64,000 nt of DNA. Source: Micromonospora_G sp040676775. GTDB taxonomy: Bacteria > Actinomycetota > Actinomycetes > Mycobacteriales > Micromonosporaceae. Every line of letters starts with the position of its first letter. Positions within the stretch are counted from its first letter, which is position 1. Location of the stretch: contig NZ_JBFAPP010000013.1 of NCBI RefSeq assembly GCF_040676775.1, positions 1-64,000 on the forward strand, read 5' to 3'. Both the position numbers and the translations under genes were made by a program. Positions 1 to 8,595 of the stretch are shown piece after piece. The notes beneath the pieces are model-generated. The model was not told where the DNA came from. It did no database searches and saw nothing but the letters and a program-made list of their open reading frames with translations.

Positions 1-240
1 GGGCCACCCACGAGCGGTAGATGATCATGTGCTCCCAGTTTGCTCCCAACGTAAGTTGACGGCCCTCGCCGGTCACGGCGGGCCCGAACCCCCACGACGG
101 CGAACCCGAAACCCAGACAGCCGCCACAAGCGGCAACAGAGACCCCGCCGGTCCAATGTTGCACCGACGGTGACCCCGGCCGGACCCGCGCCTTCCTCGG
201 TGCGACGGGTCCGGCCGGGCTCCGGCTGAGCCGGCGACAC
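1..240. other. Non-coding left edge, no gene supported
   Basis: No convincing coding region is seen. Two direct copies of TGCTCCCA lie at 30-37 and 41-48. The only open frame is a short arginine- and proline-rich stretch with no ribosome site, which looks like chance in GC-rich DNA. The far left could hold the end of a gene lying outside the window; nothing here decides it. Confidence 0.4.
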
Positions 241-1083
241 TCAGCTAAGCCCGGCGAGCTGATCGCGGGTGAGCGCCCCGTCGACGACCGCAACCCGATG
301 CCGGCGACTGATCCGCTGCCCGGCCGGGATCGTCAGCGTCTGCCGGTAGGCCAGCGCGATGTTCACCCCGGGGTAGCCGTAGGCGCGGGTGAACCAGACG
401 TCGCCCTCGCCCAGGCCGGAGAAGACCAGGGTGTACGGCGCACCCCCGGCGCCCTCCCCGACCAGGGCCAGCCACGGCTCGGAGGTCCCGTTGACCTGGT
501 CCTCGCCCTCGCCCGACGCGGTGAGGACCCGTACCGTGCCGAGCGCCGCCCGCCAGAAGAACCCGCCGTAGCCGGCGCCGTCCGGCCGGCCGTTGGTGGC
601 CGGGCTGCCCAGGGTGACGTCCCGGTCCGCCGGTGCGGTCAGGCTGTACGCGAAGTCGAGCAGCCAGGCGTCGTCGCGGCCGGCGATCGCACCGGCGGAC
701 ACGGTCCGGTCCTCGGTGAGCAGGAGTTGCCCGTCGGTGCCGAGCCAGCGCAGGCGCTGCCCGAAGCCGTTGTCCGCCTGCCGTCCCCAACTCTCCGGCA
801 CGATCCGCCCGTGGTCGTCGAGCCAGGTGTAGCCCTGGTCGCGTACGTAGGTCTTGCCGCCCCACAGGTTGTAGCCGTCGACGTCCTGCACGCCGACGGA
901 GACGCCGAGGTGGTGCGGGTGGTCCTCGGGCAGGATGTCGGTGACCACCACCCCGCCGAGCGTCCGTACGGGGTGCAGGTACGGCCGGGGCGACAGGCGC
1001 TGGTCGAGGTCTGGCGTCGGCACGTACTCGGCGACGGTCTCGCCGCGTACGCGCAGCCGGGTGGTGGTGGTTCCGTGGCTCAT
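241..1083 (-). CDS. DUF6807 (PmoA-type) family protein
   Basis: A 280-residue soluble protein of the DUF6807 family, formerly called the PmoA family and often found beside sugar-catabolism regulators and oxidoreductases. The histidine-rich motif DHPHHLG followed by DGYNLWGG is the family hallmark. Its reaction is not established. I chose the ATG at 1083 because GAGAGG lies about seven bases upstream and the family similarity starts there; the frame stays open further upstream without a ribosome site. It diverges from the LacI-type regulator at 1313, and the gap holds an AAGCGCTT-type operator. This suggests repression by a LacI-family protein and a role in carbohydrate use, which is inference from context. 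Confidence 0.8.
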   Translation of the reverse strand: MSHGTTTTRLRVRGETVAEYVPTPDLDQRLSPRPYLHPVRTLGGVVVTDILPEDHPHHLGVSVGVQDVDGYNLWGGKTYVRDQGYTWLDDHGRIVPESWGRQADNGFGQRLRWLGTDGQLLLTEDRTVSAGAIAGRDDAWLLDFAYSLTAPADRDVTLGSPATNGRPDGAGYGGFFWRAALGTVRVLTASGEGEDQVNGTSEPWLALVGEGAGGAPYTLVFSGLGEGDVWFTRAYGYPGVNIALAYRQTLTIPAGQRISRRHRVAVVDGALTRDQLAGLS

Positions 1084-1141
1084 CTGTCCGCCTCTCGTGG
1101 TCGATCTGCTCAACTGCGGGTCGACCAGCCAGGTACGAATT

Positions 1142-1155
1142 GGAAAGCGCTTGCC
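1142..1155. promoter_or_regulatory. LacI-family operator, AAGCGCTT class
   Basis: GGAAAGCGCTTGCC is a near-palindrome with the AGCGCT core typical of LacI-family operators. It lies upstream of the DUF6807 gene. An almost identical site, GGTAAGCGCTTGCC, precedes the solute-binding protein gene at 14806-14819. Shared sequence implies a shared regulator; which one is not shown. Confidence 0.6.
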
Positions 1156-1262
1156 CCCGATCGGCGCCACCCTACCGGGCGCGGCCGCTCGACTGCTGCC
1201 GGTAGGGTCGGCGCCACGACGCGCGACCGGTGGCGCGGGGATCGATCCGGCAACGCTATTCT

Positions 1263-1274
1263 TGACACGTTTCA
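1263..1274. promoter_or_regulatory. Probable autoregulatory operator over -35 of the LacI gene
   Basis: TGACACGTTTCA is a near-palindrome that overlaps a good -35 hexamer, TTGACA, at 1262-1267. It resembles the TGAAACGGTTCA site before the rhamnose operon, so the regulator probably represses its own gene. Confidence 0.5.
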
Positions 1275-1312
1275 GTCGGCGCGACTAGCCCGACTGCGAG
1301 AAGGAGGCGACG

Positions 1313-2347
1313 GTGGCGGGACCAGCCGTGAGCATCCGTGACGTGGCCACCCGCGCGGGTGTGTCGGTCGGCACGGTTTCCAACGTGCTCAATCGGCCCG
1401 ACATCGTCGCGGCGTCCACCCGTACCCGCGTGCTCGCCGCGATCAGCGATCTCGGCTTCGTGCCGAACGACGCGGCCCGGCAACTGCGCCGCGGCCGGGG
1501 GCGCACGCTGGGCCTGGTCGTGCTCGACGTGGCGAACCCGTTCTTCACCGACGTCGCCAAGGGCGTCGAGGAGGCCACCGGCGCGGCCGGGATGGCGGTC
1601 ATCTTCTGCAACAGCGACGGCGATCCGGTACGCGAGAGCGCCTACCTGGACCTGCTGGAGGAACAGCGGGTCCAGGGCGTACTGATCACCCCGGTCGACG
1701 ACGCGAACGAGCGACTGGTGCGGCTGCGCGACCGGGGCGTACTGGTGGTGTTGTTGGACCGGCGCTCGACCCGGCCGGACGTCTGCTCGGTCTCGGTCGA
1801 CGACCGGCTCGGCGGTGAGCTGGCCGGCCGGCACCTGGTCGAGACCGGACACCGGCAGATCGCCTTCGTCGGCGGGCCGTGGCGGTTGGAGCAGGTCCGT
1901 GACCGCTACGCCGGTGCGGTGCACGCGCTGCGCGAGGCCGGTTTGGACGAGGACCGGCTGCGCCGCTTCGACACGGCGAGCCCGACCGTGGCCGCCGGCC
2001 GGGACGCGGCCGCCCGCATCCTGGGTCAGCCTCGTTCGGCCCGCGCCACCGCGGTCTTCTGCGCCAACGACCTGCTCGCCCTCGGGGTGTTGCAGGAACT
2101 GACCCGCCAGCAGGTGCGGGTGCCCGAGGAGATCGCCCTGGTCGGGTACGACGACATCGAGTTCGCCGCCGCGGCGGCGGTGCCGCTGTCCTCGGTCCGC
2201 CAGCCCCGCCAGCGGCTCGGCCGTACCGCGGCGGCGCTGATGCTGGAGGAGTCGAACGAGCCGGACGTGCACCAGCACCAGCAGGTGATCTTCGAGCCCG
2301 AGCTGGTGGTCCGCGAATCCAGCCGGTACACCCGCCGGGAGAGCTGA
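1313..2347 (+). CDS. LacI-family regulator, probable rhamnose repressor
   Basis: A 344-residue LacI/GalR-type repressor of normal length. The N-terminal helix-turn-helix reads IRDVATRAGVSVGTVSNVLN, followed by the hinge and a periplasmic-binding-protein-like sugar domain. The GTG start is fixed by AAGGAGG at 1301-1307, five bases upstream. It stands directly before the rhaM-rhaI-rhaD-rhaB operon in the same direction, with an operator overlapping its own -35 box and another before rhaM. It therefore most likely represses rhamnose catabolism and is released by rhamnose or a derivative. The effector is inferred from context only. Confidence 0.88.
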   Translation: MAGPAVSIRDVATRAGVSVGTVSNVLNRPDIVAASTRTRVLAAISDLGFVPNDAARQLRRGRGRTLGLVVLDVANPFFTDVAKGVEEATGAAGMAVIFCNSDGDPVRESAYLDLLEEQRVQGVLITPVDDANERLVRLRDRGVLVVLLDRRSTRPDVCSVSVDDRLGGELAGRHLVETGHRQIAFVGGPWRLEQVRDRYAGAVHALREAGLDEDRLRRFDTASPTVAAGRDAAARILGQPRSARATAVFCANDLLALGVLQELTRQQVRVPEEIALVGYDDIEFAAAAAVPLSSVRQPRQRLGRTAAALMLEESNEPDVHQHQQVIFEPELVVRESSRYTRRES

Positions 2348-2440
2348 GCCGAGCCGTCCGGCGGCCCTCGGCACCGAGGCCGAGGGCTTCGTTTCCTTGA
2401 CATCTCCGCGCGCTCGCTCGTAGTTTGAGGGCGGGATTAT

Positions 2441-2452
2441 TGAAACGGTTCA
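2441..2452. promoter_or_regulatory. LacI-family operator before the rhamnose operon
   Basis: TGAAACGGTTCA is a near-palindrome ending 16 bases before the rhaM start. A close copy, TGAAACGGTTTA, lies at 14842-14853 before the solute-binding protein gene. Its position next to the start codon fits repression by blocking transcription. Confidence 0.65.
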
Positions 2453-2468
2453 CAACTAAGGGGGCCCG

Positions 2469-2906
2469 GTGCGGAGAGTCTGCTTCGTCCTACGGGTACG
2501 ACCCGATCGGCTGACCGAGTACACCGCGCGGCACGCCGCCGTCTGGCCGGACATGCTGGCCGCGCTCCGGGACGCCGGTTGGTACGACTACTCGATCTTC
2601 CTGCACACCGACGGACTGCTGGTCGGCCACTTCCGTACCGACGACCTGGCCGAGTCGCTCGCCGCGATGGAACGTACCGAGGTCAACGCGCGGTGGCAGG
2701 CGGAGATGGCGCCGTTCTTCGAGGGACTCGACGGGCGCCGCCCGGACGAGGGCTTCACCGTCCTGACGGAGATCTTCAACCTCGACGCCCAACTCGACGC
2801 CCTCACCCCCGCCGCCGCGGCCCATCCCGCCGCACCCGCATCCGCATCCGCATCCGCCGCACCCGCATCCGCATCCGCACTCGATTCCACTCAGGAGCTA
2901 TCGTGA
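2469..2906 (+). CDS. rhaM: L-rhamnose mutarotase
   Basis: This enzyme interconverts the anomers of L-rhamnose so that the isomerase receives its preferred form. The first 110 residues match the family: RRVCFVLRVRPDRLTEYTARH at the start, then WYDYSIFLHTDGLLVG and a C-terminal WQAEMAPFFE segment. The family is about 105 residues long, and this protein is 145. The extra tail is a low-complexity run of alanine and serine encoded by repeats of GCATCC near 2838-2880. The GTG start follows a GGGGG stretch rather than a strong ribosome site. Its TGA overlaps the GTG of the isomerase gene (GTGA), so the two are translationally coupled. Confidence 0.88.
   Translation: MRRVCFVLRVRPDRLTEYTARHAAVWPDMLAALRDAGWYDYSIFLHTDGLLVGHFRTDDLAESLAAMERTEVNARWQAEMAPFFEGLDGRRPDEGFTVLTEIFNLDAQLDALTPAAAAHPAAPASASASAAPASASALDSTQELS
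2838..2880 (+). repeat. GCATCC hexanucleotide repeats in rhaM tail
   Basis: Tandem and near-tandem copies of GCATCC encode alternating alanine and serine at the end of the mutarotase. The repeat lies just upstream of the ribosome site of rhaI (AGGAGC near 2893), so changes in copy number would alter the tail and the spacing to the next gene. Confidence 0.75.
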
Positions 2907-4078
2907 CCGCCACCGCAGCCTCGCCGGAGGTCCGGGCCGCCCTGCGCGGCCAGCGGATCGAGGTGCCCTCCTGGGCGTACGGCAACTCCGGCACCCGGTT
3001 CAAGGTGTTCTCCCAGCCCGGTGTGCCGCGTACGCCGCAGGAGAAGATCGCCGACGCGGCACAGGTGCACGCGTACACCGGGATCGCGCCGATCGTCTCG
3101 CTGCACATCCCGTGGGACCGGGTCGACGACTACGCCAAGCTCGCCTCGTACGCCGCCGACCTCGGGGTACGGATCGGCGCGATCAACGCGAACGTCTTCC
3201 AGGACGACGACTACCGGCTCGGCAGCGTCACCAACCCCGACCCGGCGATCCGGCGCAAGGCCCTGGGTCACCTGCTCGAGTGCGTCGACATCATGGACGC
3301 CACCGGCTCGCGGGACCTGAAGCTGTGGTTCTCCGACGGCACCAACTACCCCGGCCAGGACGACGTCCGGTCCCGGCAGGACCGGCTCGCCGAGGCCCTG
3401 GCGGCCACCTACGAACGGATCGGCGAGCACCAGCGGATCCTGCTGGAGTACAAGCTGTTCGAGCCGGCGTTCTACGTCACCGACGTACCGGACTGGGGCA
3501 CCGCGTACGCGCACTGCCTCAAGCTCGGCGAACGGGCCCAGGTGGTGATCGACACCGGGCACCACGCCCCCGGCACCAACATCGAGTTCATCGTGGCGTT
3601 CCTGCTGCGCGAGGGGAAACTCGGCGCGTTCGACTTCAACTCCCGCTTCTACGCCGACGACGACCTGATGGTCGGTGCGGCCGACCCGTTCCAGCTGTTC
3701 CGGATCATGCACGAGATCGTCCGGGCCGATGCGCTGAAGGTCGAGTCGGGGGTGAACTTCATGCTCGACCAGTGCCACAACATCGAGCCGAAGATCCCCG
3801 GCCAGATCCGCTCGGTGCTCAACGTCCAGGAAGCCACCGCGAAGGCACTGCTGGTCGACGCCGACGCGCTGGCCGCCGCGCAGGCCGCCGGTGACGTACT
3901 CGGCGCGAACGCGGTGCTGATGGACGCGTACAACACCGACGTCCGGCCGCTGCTGCGCGAGATCCGGGCCGAGCAGGGCCTCGACCCCGACCCGATGGCC
4001 GCGTACGCCCGGTCCGGTTACGCCGAGAAGATCGCCGCCGACCGGGTCGGCGGGCAGCAGGCCGGTTGGGGCGCATGA
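2903..4078 (+). CDS. rhaI: L-rhamnose isomerase
   Basis: Converts L-rhamnose to L-rhamnulose. The 391-residue product matches the Pseudomonas-type RhaI family, a TIM barrel with metal-binding residues in stretches such as WFSDGTNYPGQ, ILLEYKLFEPAFY, VIDTGHHAPGTN and FDFNSRFYADDDL. The frame is open well upstream, but the start is the GTG at 2903, preceded by AGGAGC and overlapping the rhaM stop. Its TGA overlaps the ATG of the next gene (ATGA at 4075-4078). Together with the mutarotase, the bifunctional aldolase-dehydrogenase and the kinase it makes a complete phosphorylative rhamnose route. Confidence 0.95.
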   Translation: MTATAASPEVRAALRGQRIEVPSWAYGNSGTRFKVFSQPGVPRTPQEKIADAAQVHAYTGIAPIVSLHIPWDRVDDYAKLASYAADLGVRIGAINANVFQDDDYRLGSVTNPDPAIRRKALGHLLECVDIMDATGSRDLKLWFSDGTNYPGQDDVRSRQDRLAEALAATYERIGEHQRILLEYKLFEPAFYVTDVPDWGTAYAHCLKLGERAQVVIDTGHHAPGTNIEFIVAFLLREGKLGAFDFNSRFYADDDLMVGAADPFQLFRIMHEIVRADALKVESGVNFMLDQCHNIEPKIPGQIRSVLNVQEATAKALLVDADALAAAQAAGDVLGANAVLMDAYNTDVRPLLREIRAEQGLDPDPMAAYARSGYAEKIAADRVGGQQAGWGA

Positions 4079-6174
4079 CCACCACCGGCAAGAACTCCGA
4101 CAACGGCACACACGAGGGGAAACCGAGCACAGCGATGGGTACGCATCCGGAGGTGGCGGCGCTGCTGGGGCGCAGTCACCGGATCGGCGCCGACCGGCGC
4201 AACACCAACTTCGGCGGGGGCAACGTCTCGGTCAAGGCCACCGGCGAGGACCCGGTCACCGGTACGCCGGTCGAGCTGATGTGGGTCAAGGGTTCCGGCG
4301 GTGACATCGGCACCCTCACCGAGGCCGGGTTGGCGGTGCTGCGGCTGGACCGGCTCCGCGCCCTGGTCGACGTCTACCCGGGCGTCGAGCGCGAGGACGA
4401 GATGGTCGCCGCGTTCGACTACTGCCTGCACGGCAAGGGCGGCGCCGCGCCGTCGATCGACACCGCCATGCACGGCCTGGTCGACGCCGCCCACGTGGAC
4501 CACCTGCACCCGGATGCCGGTATCGCGCTGGCCACCGCCGCCGACGGCGAGGAACTGACCCGGCGCTGCTTCGGCGACCGGGTGGTCTGGGTGCCGTGGC
4601 GCCGCCCGGGCTTCCAACTCGGTCTGGACATCGCCACGCTGGCCCGGGACAACCCGCAGGCGATCGGGGTGATCCTCGGCGGGCACGGCATCACCGCCTG
4701 GGGCGCCACCAGCGAGGAGTGCGAAGCCCGCTCGTTGGAGATCATCGCCACCGCCGAGCGTTTCCTGGCCGAGCACGGGCGGCCCGAGCCGTTCGGCCCG
4801 CTGCTGCCCGGCTACGCCGCGCTGCCGGCCGAGCAGCGCCGCGCCAGGGCCGCCGCCCTGGCCCCGGTCATCCGGGGTCTGGCCAGCACCGACGCCCGGC
4901 AGGTCGGGCACTTCACCGACGACGAGGCGGTGCTGGACTTCCTGGCCCGCACCGAACACCCCCGGCTCGCCGCACTCGGCACCTCCTGCCCGGACCACTT
5001 CCTGCGGACCAAGGTCCGGCCGCTGGTGCTGGACCTGCCGGCGGACGCACCGCTGGAGCAGGCGGTGACCCGGCTGCGCGAGCTGCACGAGGCGTACCGC
5101 AAGGACTACCGGGCCTACTACGACCGGTACGCCGAGTCGGACTCCCCCGCCATCCGCGGTGCCGACCCGGCGATCGTGCTGGTTCCCGGCGTGGGCATGT
5201 TCAGCTTCGGCAAGGACAAGCAGACCGCGCGGGTGGCGGCCGAGTACTACCTCAACGCGGTCAACGTGATGCGCGGCGCCGAGGCGGTTTCCACGTACGC
5301 ACCGATCGACGAGTCGGAGAAGTTCCGGATCGAGTACTGGCTGCTCGAAGAGGCGAAGCTGCGCCGCCTGCCCGCACCGAAGCCGCTCGCCGGCCGGGTC
5401 GCGCTGGTCACCGGCGGCGGCTCCGGCATCGGGGCGGCGATCGCCCGCCGGCTCGGCGCCGAGGGCGCGGCCGTGGTGGTAGCCGACCGGGACGCAACCG
5501 CCGCCGCGACGGTCGCGGCCGAGATCGGCAACACCGACCGGGCCGTCCCGGTGACCGTGGACGTCACCGACGGCACGGCGATCGAGGCCGCGTTCGCGTC
5601 GGCCGCCCTCGCCTTCGGCGGGGTGGACCTGGTGGTCAACAACGCCGGGCTGTCGGTGTCGAAGTCGCTGCTGGACACCACCGAGGCGGACTGGGACCTG
5701 CAGCACGACGTGATGGCGAAGGGTTCGTTCCTGGTCTCCCGGGCCGCCGCGCGGCTGCTGATCGACCAGGGCACCGGCGGTGACCTCGTCTACATCGTCA
5801 GCAAGAACGCCGTCTTCGCCGGCCCGAACAACGTCGCGTACGGCGCCGCCAAGGCCGACCAGGCGCACCAGGTACGGCTGCTCGCCGCCGAACTCGGCGC
5901 GTACGGCATCCGGGTCAACGGGGTCAACCCCGACGGCGTGGTCCGGGGCTCCGGCATCTTCGCCGGTGGGTGGGGCGCCAAGCGGGCCGCGGTGTACGGC
6001 GTACCGGAGGAGGAGCTGGGCGCCTTCTACGCCCAGCGGACCCTGCTCAAGCAGGAGGTGCTGCCGGAGCACGTGGCGAACGCGGTCTTCGCGCTCACCG
6101 GCGGGGACCTGTCGCACACCACCGGGCTGCACGTGCCGGTCGACGCCGGCGTGGCCGCCGCCTTCCTGCGCTGA
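4075..6174 (+). CDS. rhaD: Bifunctional rhamnulose-1-phosphate aldolase / lactaldehyde dehydrogenase
   Basis: A 699-residue fusion. The first 430 or so residues form a class II aldolase domain (NTNFGGGNVSVK; metal histidines around HVDHLHPDA and GGHGITAW). It splits L-rhamnulose-1-phosphate into dihydroxyacetone phosphate and L-lactaldehyde. The last 250 residues are a short-chain dehydrogenase domain with the NAD motif GGGSGIGAA, NNAG and the YGAAK catalytic pair, which oxidises the lactaldehyde. This fusion is known in actinobacteria and bacilli. I chose the ATG at 4075 because it overlaps the rhaI stop. The ATG at 4135 is an alternative that better matches the usual family start, and neither has a strong ribosome site. 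Confidence 0.93.
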   Translation: MTTTGKNSDNGTHEGKPSTAMGTHPEVAALLGRSHRIGADRRNTNFGGGNVSVKATGEDPVTGTPVELMWVKGSGGDIGTLTEAGLAVLRLDRLRALVDVYPGVEREDEMVAAFDYCLHGKGGAAPSIDTAMHGLVDAAHVDHLHPDAGIALATAADGEELTRRCFGDRVVWVPWRRPGFQLGLDIATLARDNPQAIGVILGGHGITAWGATSEECEARSLEIIATAERFLAEHGRPEPFGPLLPGYAALPAEQRRARAAALAPVIRGLASTDARQVGHFTDDEAVLDFLARTEHPRLAALGTSCPDHFLRTKVRPLVLDLPADAPLEQAVTRLRELHEAYRKDYRAYYDRYAESDSPAIRGADPAIVLVPGVGMFSFGKDKQTARVAAEYYLNAVNVMRGAEAVSTYAPIDESEKFRIEYWLLEEAKLRRLPAPKPLAGRVALVTGGGSGIGAAIARRLGAEGAAVVVADRDATAAATVAAEIGNTDRAVPVTVDVTDGTAIEAAFASAALAFGGVDLVVNNAGLSVSKSLLDTTEADWDLQHDVMAKGSFLVSRAAARLLIDQGTGGDLVYIVSKNAVFAGPNNVAYGAAKADQAHQVRLLAAELGAYGIRVNGVNPDGVVRGSGIFAGGWGAKRAAVYGVPEEELGAFYAQRTLLKQEVLPEHVANAVFALTGGDLSHTTGLHVPVDAGVAAAFLR

Positions 6175-6197
6175 GCCACGACCATGGACGAACAGCG

Positions 6198-7688
6198 ATG
6201 AGGAGTAACGCGTCGAGGTCGGCGGCGGTCGCCGCGGTCGACCTCGGCGCGTCCAGCGGGCGGGTGATGCTCGCCGAGGTCGACCGCGACCGGGTCACGC
6301 TGACCGAGGCGCACCGGTTCGACAACGGCCCGGTACGCCTGCCCGACGCCCTGCACTGGGACGCGTTGCGGCTGTACGCCGAGACGACGACCGGGTTGCG
6401 GACCGCCCTGGCCCGCCGCCCCGACCTGGCCAGTATCGGGATCGACTCCTGGGCGGTCGACTACGGCCTGCTCGACTCGGGCGGGGCGCTGCTCGGCAAC
6501 CCGGTGCACTACCGCGACCGGCGTACCGACGGGGTGCCGGAGCGGGTGGTGGCGGCGCTCGGCGCGCAGCGGCTCTACCGGGTGACCGGGCTGCAACTGC
6601 TGCCGTTCAACACGCTGTTCCAGCTCACCGCGGCACTCGGTACGCCCGCCCTGGCGGCGGCGCAGCGGATGCTGCTGGTCCCGGACCTGCTGTCGTACTG
6701 GCTGACCGGGGTGGTGGGCAGTGAGGTCACCAACGCCTCCACCACCCAACTGCTGGACGTACGGACCCGCGAGTGGTCGACCGAGCTGATCGAGCAGGCC
6801 GGGCTGCCGGCGCGGATCTTCGGCCCGCTGCGCCGTCCTGGTGACCACGCCGGGGAACTGCTGCCCGAGGTCGGGGAGGCGATCGGGGCGACCTGGCCGG
6901 TGCCGGTCACCGCGGTCGGCTCGCACGACACCGCCTCGGCGGTGGTCGCGGTGCCAGCCGAAACCGACCGGTTCGCCTTCATCTCCTGCGGTACCTGGTC
7001 GCTCGTCGGCCTGGAACTGACCGAGCCGGTGCTGTCCGCGGCGAGCCGGCGGGCGAACTTCAGCAACGAGGCCGGGGTGGACGGCACGATCCGCTACCTG
7101 CGCAACGTCATGGGGCTCTGGCTGCTCCAGGAGTCACTGCGCGCCTGGCGGGCCGCCGGCCTGGACGTGGAGCTGACCGACCTGCTGACCGAGGCGGCCC
7201 GGCGGCCGGCGCTGGCCGCCGTGATCGACCCCGACGACCCCGAGTTCCTGCCGCCGGGTGACATGCCGACCCGGATCGCCAAGGCCTGCGTACGGCTGGG
7301 GCAGCCGGCGCCGGCCGATCCGGCGGCGATGGTCCGGTGCATCGTGGACAGTCTGGCGCTGGCCCACCGGGTCGCCGTCCGGCAGGCCCAGGAGTTGTCC
7401 GGTCGGGACGTCGACGTGGTGCACGTCGTCGGTGGCGGTGCCCGCAACGAGCTGCTCTGCCAGCTCACCGCCGACGCCTGCGGGCTGCCGGTGGTGGCCG
7501 GTCCGGTGGAGGCGACCGCGCTGGGCAACGCGCTGGTGCAGGCGCGGGCGCTCGGCGTACTCGATGGTGGGCTGGCCGAACTGCGGGCGGTGCCGCGCCG
7601 CGATACGACGCTGCGGACGTACCGCCCGGCGCCCGGCGCCGCCGCGGCTTGGCAGGCGGCGGCGGACCGGATCGGCCGACCGGGCTGA
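6198..7688 (+). CDS. rhaB: Rhamnulokinase
   Basis: Phosphorylates L-rhamnulose at position 1. The 496-residue protein belongs to the FGGY sugar kinases: phosphate-binding DLGASSGR near residue 16, the substrate segment SIGIDSWAVDYGLLD, the C-terminal HVVGGGARNELLCQLTAD and the ATP-site segment EATALGNAL. The frame is open upstream of the ATG at 6198, but that part overlaps rhaD and has no kinase similarity. There is little ribosome-site signal before 6198, so it may depend on coupling to the upstream gene, 23 bases away. It is the last gene of the rhamnose operon and is followed by a GC palindrome. Confidence 0.93.
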   Translation: MRSNASRSAAVAAVDLGASSGRVMLAEVDRDRVTLTEAHRFDNGPVRLPDALHWDALRLYAETTTGLRTALARRPDLASIGIDSWAVDYGLLDSGGALLGNPVHYRDRRTDGVPERVVAALGAQRLYRVTGLQLLPFNTLFQLTAALGTPALAAAQRMLLVPDLLSYWLTGVVGSEVTNASTTQLLDVRTREWSTELIEQAGLPARIFGPLRRPGDHAGELLPEVGEAIGATWPVPVTAVGSHDTASAVVAVPAETDRFAFISCGTWSLVGLELTEPVLSAASRRANFSNEAGVDGTIRYLRNVMGLWLLQESLRAWRAAGLDVELTDLLTEAARRPALAAVIDPDDPEFLPPGDMPTRIAKACVRLGQPAPADPAAMVRCIVDSLALAHRVAVRQAQELSGRDVDVVHVVGGGARNELLCQLTADACGLPVVAGPVEATALGNALVQARALGVLDGGLAELRAVPRRDTTLRTYRPAPGAAAAWQAAADRIGRPG

Positions 7689-7690
7689 GA

Positions 7691-7704
7691 CCTCCCGCGG
7701 GAGG
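7691..7704 (+). terminator. GC-rich palindrome after rhaB
   Basis: CCTCCCGCGGGAGG is a perfect palindrome three bases after the rhaB stop. It could form a short hairpin that ends the operon. There is no T tract. Confidence 0.4.
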
Positions 7705-7819
7705 GGTGCCCGCGGGTACGGGAAGGGGGTGCCGTGTCTCGTGCGGTGGCACGGCACCCCACCCCCGATCGACCTCGACGGCGGAACGAGCAGGGCGGTG
7801 CGGTAGCGGTCGAGACCTC

Positions 7820-8075
7820 TGCCGCGCGGCCGCCGAGCAGCAGGAACCCGCCGAAGCCGAGCACGTAGCCCGAGACGACCGACCCATAGCAGGCGGCTGA
7901 TCGGCATACCGAGCGCGCCCTGAATTGAGGGGAGGGCGGCAGCCACCAGTGAGGTGTCCAACGCGTCGAGGAAGAACGCGGCGCACAGTACAGCGAGCAG
8001 ACCAGCGGCGCGTCCGCGCAGCTTGTCGGCCTCTTGGTGGCCCTTGGTGGCGGCCGTCAGGTCGGTTTCAGTCAT
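7820..8075 (-). pseudogene. Decayed MFS exporter, N-terminal remnant with frameshift
   Basis: The ATG at 8075 opens a frame reading AAGLLAVLCAAFFLDALDTS then LPSIQGALG, the first helix of a DHA2-type MFS drug exporter. Near 7880 the expected continuation, SGYVLGFGGFLLLGGRAA, moves to another frame, which fits a one-base insertion. After that the similarity stops and about 400 residues are missing. The upstream minus-strand frame ends in a TGA overlapping this ATG. A short frame of arginine-rich sequence replaces the rest. This is a dead remnant, not a small functional protein. Confidence 0.75.
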
Positions 8076-8260
8076 GCCAGGAATGTGGCGCGTGCCGCTA
8101 TGGTCTTACCTATATCGCCGCTATAGCGCGGGACTCGGATGGTGTCGGACACCACCTGTCGGCGGCGCGCAGCGATGTCGGCTCCGCCGGATTCCTCGAA
8201 CAGTCGGACACCGGCGAGTAGCAGCCGGTCACGGACGGGACTCTCGATCCAGGCAGACCC
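8072..8260 (-). pseudogene. Possible regulator fragment before the MFS remnant
   Basis: A frame without a normal start codon encodes VRDRLLLAGVRLFEESG, which resembles the first helix of a TetR-family regulator, then diverges. Its TGA overlaps the MFS ATG (ATGA), as in a coupled regulator-exporter pair. It is much too short (about 62 codons) for a TetR protein. Identity is weakly supported. Confidence 0.3.
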
Positions 8261-8288
8261 CTACCGCTACAGTAATATCTATAGCGGC
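8094..8288. promoter_or_regulatory. Three GCCGCTATAG-type elements
   Basis: GCCGCTATGG (8094-8103), GCCGCTATAG (8117-8126, inside CTATA-N7-TATAG) and the inverted CTATAGCGGC (8279-8288) flank the decayed regulator fragment. They look like leftover operator sites of the lost exporter system. Confidence 0.4.
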
Positions 8289-8595
8289 AGGTGGTCCTGG
8301 TACGCCTGCCGCGCGGCCCCACTCCGCTCCGTGGCACCGCGCAGCCAGGTCCCCCGTCCACCCAGCCCCCACGCACAACCTCCGGCCACCCCCTGTCCCC
8401 GCATCGAGCACGTCAGGGACGAGGTCCGGAGCCATCCCGAAACGGTGTGATCCCATCCATGAGCACCCCCCAGGCGACACAACCCAGGCACCTCAGCCCG
8501 GTCCTGGCGGTGACGCCGTGAGATGCACCCGACGGATCTCGCCCCCCGGCCCCGCCGGCAGCACCCTCCACCGGTGGCCACACGAATCGGTTCGG

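Noticed and set aside
1..60. Possible attachment site or integrase end at the left edge, from paired TGCTCCCA
   Set aside because: No tRNA, integrase domain or second boundary is visible, so there is no support.
4018..6132. Long open frame on the minus strand across the aldolase-dehydrogenase gene
   Set aside because: It is an antisense shadow created by high-GC codon use. It has no domain similarity, while the plus strand encodes a clear enzyme.
8139..8450. Plus-strand frame after the MFS remnant
   Set aside because: No similarity and no ribosome site; it lies over the regulator fragment on the other strand.
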